17,188 bases of DNA, taken from the NCBI GenBank assembly GCA_902496775.1, contig CABVCF010000042.1:1-17188 (forward strand), read 5' to 3'. The stretch comes from an uncultured Collinsella sp. (GTDB lineage Bacteria; Actinomycetota; Coriobacteriia; Coriobacteriales; Coriobacteriaceae). The notes beneath the pieces were generated by a model. The model was not told where the DNA came from. It ran no database searches and saw only the letters and a list, made by a program, of their open reading frames with translations. Every line of letters starts with the position of its first letter. Position 1 is the stretch's first letter. Shown here one piece after another: positions 14,254 through 17,188 of this stretch. The position numbers were made by a program, and so were the translations under genes.

Positions 14254-14284
14254 GAGGGGTACGTTCGCGTACCCCTCTTTTTTT
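14254..14284 (+). terminator. Intrinsic terminator of the ribosomal cluster
   Basis: A perfect 10-bp stem, gaggggtacg (14254-14263) with cgtacccctc (14268-14277), is closed by a UUCG tetraloop and followed by seven Ts (14278-14284). This is a textbook intrinsic terminator. Confidence 0.97.
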
Positions 14285-14319
14285 GTCGAAATGCCATTGC
14301 CTGTTTGTTGGGAGCGTCC

Positions 14320-15144
14320 ATGACCGCGCCGTCTGATTTCAATTCGATTCCTGAGCTCGATGCCACGCTCGTTTTCCGCGTGGCCTACGATGGCTCGTCC
14401 TACAGCGGCTTTGCCGAGCAGCCCGGTCAGACGACGGTTGCGGGCGAGTTGCGCCGCGCTATCGAGACGCTCCTGCGCCGCCCGATCGACCTGACGTGTG
14501 CGGGGCGTACCGATGCCGGCGTGCATGCGGTGGCACAGTTCATCAGCGTGCCCGTAACGGACGCTGAGTTGGCTTTGACGCGCCGTAGGTGGCTGAGGGC
14601 TATGGATGCCCTCCTGCCCAAAGATATCGCCATAAACGAGGTCTACAAGGCCCGTAAAGGCTTTTCTGCACGCTTTGATGCGCGTTCCCGTACGTATACG
14701 TACCGTATTGCCGATCGCGACGCGCGCCCTGTGCTTTCGCGCGGTGCGGTGTGGTGGCATCGCTATCCCTTGGATGTTGAGGCGATGTCTGCGGCCTGTC
14801 CCGCGCTGCTGGGCGAGCAGGACTTCAAGAGCTTTTGCAAGGTGGCGTCTGCCGTGGGCAAGCCCACGCACCGCTGCGTGATGCGTGCCGAGTTTGGCCA
14901 TGAGGTTGCGTTTGGCGAGGACATCCTGACGTTTACCATCGAGGGCAATGCGTTTCTGCATTCGATGGTCCGCACGATCGTGGGCACGCTTGTCGAGATT
15001 GGCATGCATCGCCGTGAACCCGAGTGGATGCGCGAGGTCATCGATGCTTGCGACCGTACCGCTGCGGGCCCCACGGCTCCTGCCTGCGGCCTTACGTTTA
15101 TGGGCGTGGATTACGATCCCGCCGAGCTTGTCGTGCTCGACTAG
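14320..15144 (+). CDS. truA: tRNA pseudouridine(38-40) synthase TruA
   Basis: The 274-residue enzyme converts uridines 38-40 of the tRNA anticodon arm to pseudouridine. The catalytic aspartate is D65 in CAGRTDAGVHA; FRVAYDGSSYSGFAEQPGQTTVAGEL opens the fold (two conserved parts, YDGS and Q-rich loop), and SFCKV and FLHSMVRTIVGTLVEIG are typical later blocks. The ATG at 14320 is chosen because GGGAG is 5 nt upstream; the in-frame TTG at 14305 would place that site inside the gene. truA follows rplQ in many Gram-positive and actinobacterial genomes. Here a terminator lies between them, so it probably has its own promoter or depends on read-through. Confidence 0.97.
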   Translation: MTAPSDFNSIPELDATLVFRVAYDGSSYSGFAEQPGQTTVAGELRRAIETLLRRPIDLTCAGRTDAGVHAVAQFISVPVTDAELALTRRRWLRAMDALLPKDIAINEVYKARKGFSARFDARSRTYTYRIADRDARPVLSRGAVWWHRYPLDVEAMSAACPALLGEQDFKSFCKVASAVGKPTHRCVMRAEFGHEVAFGEDILTFTIEGNAFLHSMVRTIVGTLVEIGMHRREPEWMREVIDACDRTAAGPTAPACGLTFMGVDYDPAELVVLD

Positions 15145-15305
15145 GGGAGGGCTCGACGCGTCGTGCGACGACACCCGTCATCTGTGGGCTGCGCGTGTGC
15201 AACATCTGTTCTTGGCGTGCAATACAACCGGTGTCTCATTGCTTTTATTGCCGGGGTGTACCATGAACCACGGTTTGATTCATTGCTGTCGAGAGGACGG
15301 ATAAC

Positions 15306-16346
15306 TTGGTTCGACGTGGCTCGCATCCGCGACTTTCGGTAATCCTTGTGGTAGAAGGTTCGCCCAGCTATGCGATGCGTGCGCTCGAGAGTATCCAGAA
15401 CCAAGACCTCTACGATTTGCAGATTGTCGTTGTCTGCCGCGATGCTGCGCCCGGTGTGCGCCATTCGCTTCAAGTTGCTGCCGACAGGGACATTCATATT
15501 GATTTGATTGACGTCGAGGACGCGAAGCGCGGTGCTTGTCTTCGTGCCGGTTTTGCTGCCTCGCGCGGCTCTCAAATCATCGCTATGAACGCCGATGAGT
15601 GGTTTGCTCCGCAGTCCCTTCCCAAGATGGTCGATATCGCGTGCGATACTGCGGCAGACATAGTGTTCCCCACGGTGTCGCTCGACCGCTATGATGCACA
15701 TCGAGAGCGCCATTCGCGCGTCTTGGATGCTACTCATATTTCCATTGATAGCAAATCTTCGATGGTGACCGGGCTGCCCCAGTTGATTTTAGGCGGCCTA
15801 GTCGTTCAGACCTCTGGCGTGATGTACAGCCGCTCGCTGTTTGAGGCATGCCTTTTGTGCGACAAGGCGTTTCGCACAGTTGGGTTTATGGCTTGTGCGC
15901 TCTCGCGGGCGCAGCGCGTCTCCGGCTGCGGCGACGCTTGTTTCCACGCGGCGGCACCTAAGCTTACAGATGCCTTTGATCCCACCATGTATGCCAAGGT
16001 ATCCGATGACACCCGAGCGCTCGACGAGCTTGCGGACTCACTTTCGGAAGCAGATAGCGGTGGTCGGCTCAAGCTGGCAAGCCAAAAGTTCTACTTTGCC
16101 GGACTGGTCGCCTGCATCGAGAATTTGTGTCTGAGCCCGCATGGGGTGTCGTCAATCGAGCGTTCCGCCCGCATTCGTGATATGCTCGATGCGCCTCGAA
16201 CCCGTCAGATGGTCGCCGCGCTCAAGGACAACCATCGGGGACTCGGTCTGTTGTTTGGGCCGATTGCCAGCGCCAAGCCCGCGCGCTGCGTGATGTGTAC
16301 GCATCTGGCAGCTTTTCTTAACCGGACGGGCGCAAAAACCGCCTAA
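15306..16346 (+). CDS. Divergent GT2-like (GT-A fold) protein, substrate unknown
   Basis: The 346-residue product begins LSVILVVEGSPSYAMRALESI (from residue 10, in two parts), the beta-strand and helix opening of family 2 glycosyltransferases, and later has GACLRAGFAASRGSQIIAMNADEW (residues 76-99), matching the nucleotide-sugar half. The usual acidic DDGS-type motif is replaced by CRDAAPG (44-50), and the DxD-like metal site is NADEW (95-99), so activity is uncertain. The C-terminal 200 residues are not recognised; they are cysteine-containing and have no clear membrane segments. The start is TTG 15306 with GAGAGGA upstream. A 161-nt gap with no other gene separates it from truA. It could be a cell-envelope glycosyltransferase or an inactive relative. 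Confidence 0.7.
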   Translation: MVRRGSHPRLSVILVVEGSPSYAMRALESIQNQDLYDLQIVVVCRDAAPGVRHSLQVAADRDIHIDLIDVEDAKRGACLRAGFAASRGSQIIAMNADEWFAPQSLPKMVDIACDTAADIVFPTVSLDRYDAHRERHSRVLDATHISIDSKSSMVTGLPQLILGGLVVQTSGVMYSRSLFEACLLCDKAFRTVGFMACALSRAQRVSGCGDACFHAAAPKLTDAFDPTMYAKVSDDTRALDELADSLSEADSGGRLKLASQKFYFAGLVACIENLCLSPHGVSSIERSARIRDMLDAPRTRQMVAALKDNHRGLGLLFGPIASAKPARCVMCTHLAAFLNRTGAKTA

Positions 16347-16352
16347 ACGGCT

Positions 16353-16390
16353 CATTTCGAAACAAACTTGCATAGAATTGTTTCGAAATG
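16353..16390. repeat. 13-bp perfect inverted repeat carrying two TTTCGAAA palindromes
   Basis: Positions 16353-16365 and 16378-16390 are exact reverse complements with a 12-nt spacer. Each arm contains the self-complementary octamer TTTCGAAA (16355-16362 and 16381-16388). It starts 6 nt after the glycosyltransferase-like stop codon. No T tract follows, so it may be a weak terminator or a paired operator for argR. Confidence 0.75.
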
Positions 16391-16430
16391 CGTTCTTATA
16401 CACAAAAGCCTTCAAATAGCGTTAAACTAT

Positions 16431-16445
16431 TCAATCACTGATTGA
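16431..16445. promoter_or_regulatory. Candidate operator upstream of argR
   Basis: TCAATCA and TGATTGA form a perfect 7-bp dyad around a single C, 33 nt before the argR ATG in an AT-rich region. ArgR genes are often autoregulated through 18-bp ARG boxes, but this dyad reads in the opposite sense to the TGAAT/ATTCA consensus, so the binding protein is unknown. Confidence 0.4.
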
Positions 16446-16478
16446 TTGTCTCCGCCATCTTTTGGAGAGAGGGTTTGT

Positions 16479-16916
16479 ATGGCTAAAAAACGCAATGGGC
16501 GCCAGGATGCCATTAGAGATATTGTGCGCAATAAGGACGTCCGCACGCAGCGCGTGCTGGTCGATGAGCTCCGCGCTATGGGCTTCGATTGCACGCAGGC
16601 GACTGTCTCTCGCGATATTGCCGACATGGGGCTGCGTAAGCTCCCTGAGGGCATCTATGTTCTGGCAGAGGACCTGCACCTGCAGCGTATGGTTTCCGAG
16701 CTCGTTACGGGCGTTCTGCGTACCGATAATCTGGTTATGATCAAGGCTCAGCCTGGCACGGCTTCCGGCATCGCCGCCGCCGTTGATGCGGCAGAGCTGC
16801 CCGATGTGCTTGGCTCGCTTGCCGGCAACGATACGATTTTGGTTATTGCCCAGACGGCCGAGGACGGCGAGCGTCTCGAGGCGCTGATCAATAAGCTGAG
16901 CAATTCTCGCAAGTAG
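16479..16916 (+). CDS. argR: Arginine repressor ArgR
   Basis: The 145-residue product is ArgR/AhrC, a hexameric regulator that represses arginine synthesis when arginine binds. The winged-helix DNA-binding domain includes ATVSRDIADMGL (residues 41-53). The C-terminal oligomerisation and arginine-binding domain has DNLVMIKAQPGTA (84-96) and AGNDTILVI (116-124). In E. coli and B. subtilis the latter site is GDD; here the first aspartate is N118. The ATG at 16479 follows GGAGAGAGGG; the in-frame TTG at 16446 is upstream of that site and rejected. No arginine biosynthesis gene is in the window. It is monocistronic between a dyad element and its own terminator. Confidence 0.96.
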   Translation: MAKKRNGRQDAIRDIVRNKDVRTQRVLVDELRAMGFDCTQATVSRDIADMGLRKLPEGIYVLAEDLHLQRMVSELVTGVLRTDNLVMIKAQPGTASGIAAAVDAAELPDVLGSLAGNDTILVIAQTAEDGERLEALINKLSNSRK

Positions 16917-16965
16917 GCGTGCGGGTCGTGCGCTCGGCACCGTGCGCGCTGACATAGTGGCTTGT

Positions 16966-16999
16966 AAGGGGTATCGACGTTGGTCGGTGCCCCCTTTTT
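16966..16999 (+). terminator. argR intrinsic terminator
   Basis: ggggtatcgac (16968-16978) pairs with gtcggtgcccc (16983-16993), 11 pairs with two wobbles, closed by a GTTG loop and followed by five Ts (16995-16999). It lies about 50 nt after the argR stop. Confidence 0.88.
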
Positions 17000-17042
17000 G
17001 TTTGCCGGTATAAAGACCGCCCACCAGGTCGCTTTAAACTAA

Positions 17043-17081
17043 AAGGCCCCCGAGCAGTTTAATAAGCTGCTCGGGGGCCTT
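17043..17081 (-). terminator. Intrinsic terminator of the minus-strand gene
   Basis: A perfect 15-bp stem (17043-17057 with 17067-17081), extended by three more inner pairs, has a T-rich stretch on its minus-strand 3' side (TTTT, then AGTTT). It is oriented to end the gene that stops at 17105-17107, and it faces the argR terminator as expected for convergent genes. Confidence 0.88.
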
Positions 17082-17104
17082 GTTGCTAATGGCCGGATGA
17101 ATTT

Positions 17105-17188
17105 CTAGCCAACAGTATCGTCAGGCGTGGGCGAGGGGTCGGGAGTGGGCGTGGGCGTAGGCGTAGGCGTAGGCGTAGGCGTAGGCGT
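17105..17188 (-). CDS. C-terminal end of a protein with a Thr-Pro repeat tail
   Basis: Only the last 27 codons are in the window: eight Thr-Pro pairs, then DPSPTPDDTVG and TAG (17105-17107). The frame is supported by the downstream terminator and by the in-phase hexamer repeat. Such Pro-Thr tails are common on exported actinobacterial envelope proteins, including penicillin-binding proteins, where they act as disordered spacers. What the rest of the protein is cannot be told from here. Confidence 0.75.
   Translation of the reverse strand, partial: TPTPTPTPTPTPTPTPDPSPTPDDTVG
17145..17188. repeat. Hexamer tandem repeat coding for Thr-Pro pairs
   Basis: Two GTGGGC units (17145-17156) are followed by five perfect GTAGGC units (17157-17186) and a partial unit that runs off the window. 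On the minus strand each unit is one Thr-Pro codon pair, so copy-number changes stay in frame. Confidence 0.95.

Noticed and set aside
15263..15304. 13-codon open frame ending 1 nt before the glycosyltransferase-like start
   Set aside because: Its own ribosome site is poor and its peptide is unremarkable. It mainly overlaps the downstream Shine-Dalgarno, so a leader peptide cannot be supported.
17145..17188. CRISPR-like repeat at the window end
   Set aside because: The unit is six bases without spacers and stays in a coding frame; it is a coding tandem repeat.

Overview
The window looks like a chromosomal stretch of a high-GC, gut-type actinobacterium of the Coriobacteriia, most likely Collinsella or a close relative. 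The reasons are the Gram-positive-style gene set (zinc-type S14, zinc-lid adenylate kinase, zinc-type L36), strong GGAGG ribosome binding sites beside many GTG/TTG starts, GC-rich codon use, and a selenium-dependent molybdenum-hydroxylase accessory set. The genus is an inference from remembered protein character, not from a search.

Region 1 (1-4063) is metabolic. It holds the 3' part of a dihydropyrimidinase/hydantoinase-family amidohydrolase (+), then yqeC (-), then divergently yqeB and an XdhC-family gene (+). YqeB, YqeC and XdhC proteins mature selenium-dependent molybdenum hydroxylases (purine and xanthine-type enzymes), and hydantoinases of this type travel with them in anaerobic purine-degradation clusters. 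No hydroxylase subunit or selD lies in the window. A 37-bp perfect inverted repeat separates the first two genes, and a 23-bp hairpin closes the block.

Region 2 (4375-14227) is most of the spc and alpha ribosomal clusters: rplE, rpsN, rpsH, rplF, rplR, rpsE, rpmD, rplO, secY, adk, map, then infA, rpmJ, rpsM, rpsK, rpsD, rpoA, rplQ, all on +. It starts abruptly at rplE. The usual upstream neighbours rplN and rplX are absent and the metabolic block sits in their place, with a candidate promoter and structured leader in front of rplE. A long imperfect inverted repeat and a candidate promoter divide map from infA, and the infA-rpmJ spacer can form two hairpins with complementary loops. A textbook UUCG-loop terminator follows rplQ.

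Region 3 (14320-17188) holds truA, a divergent GT2-like protein of unknown substrate, the arginine repressor gene argR with its terminator, and the last 27 codons of a minus-strand gene whose product ends in a Thr-Pro repeat encoded by a perfect hexamer tandem repeat running off the window.

The core genes are conventional. The parts worth a second look are non-coding: four unrelated dyad elements at gene borders, several structured spacers inside the ribosomal cluster, and the break in ribosomal gene order at rplE. I saw no phage, CRISPR, transposase, tRNA or rRNA genes and no clearly novel multi-gene system.
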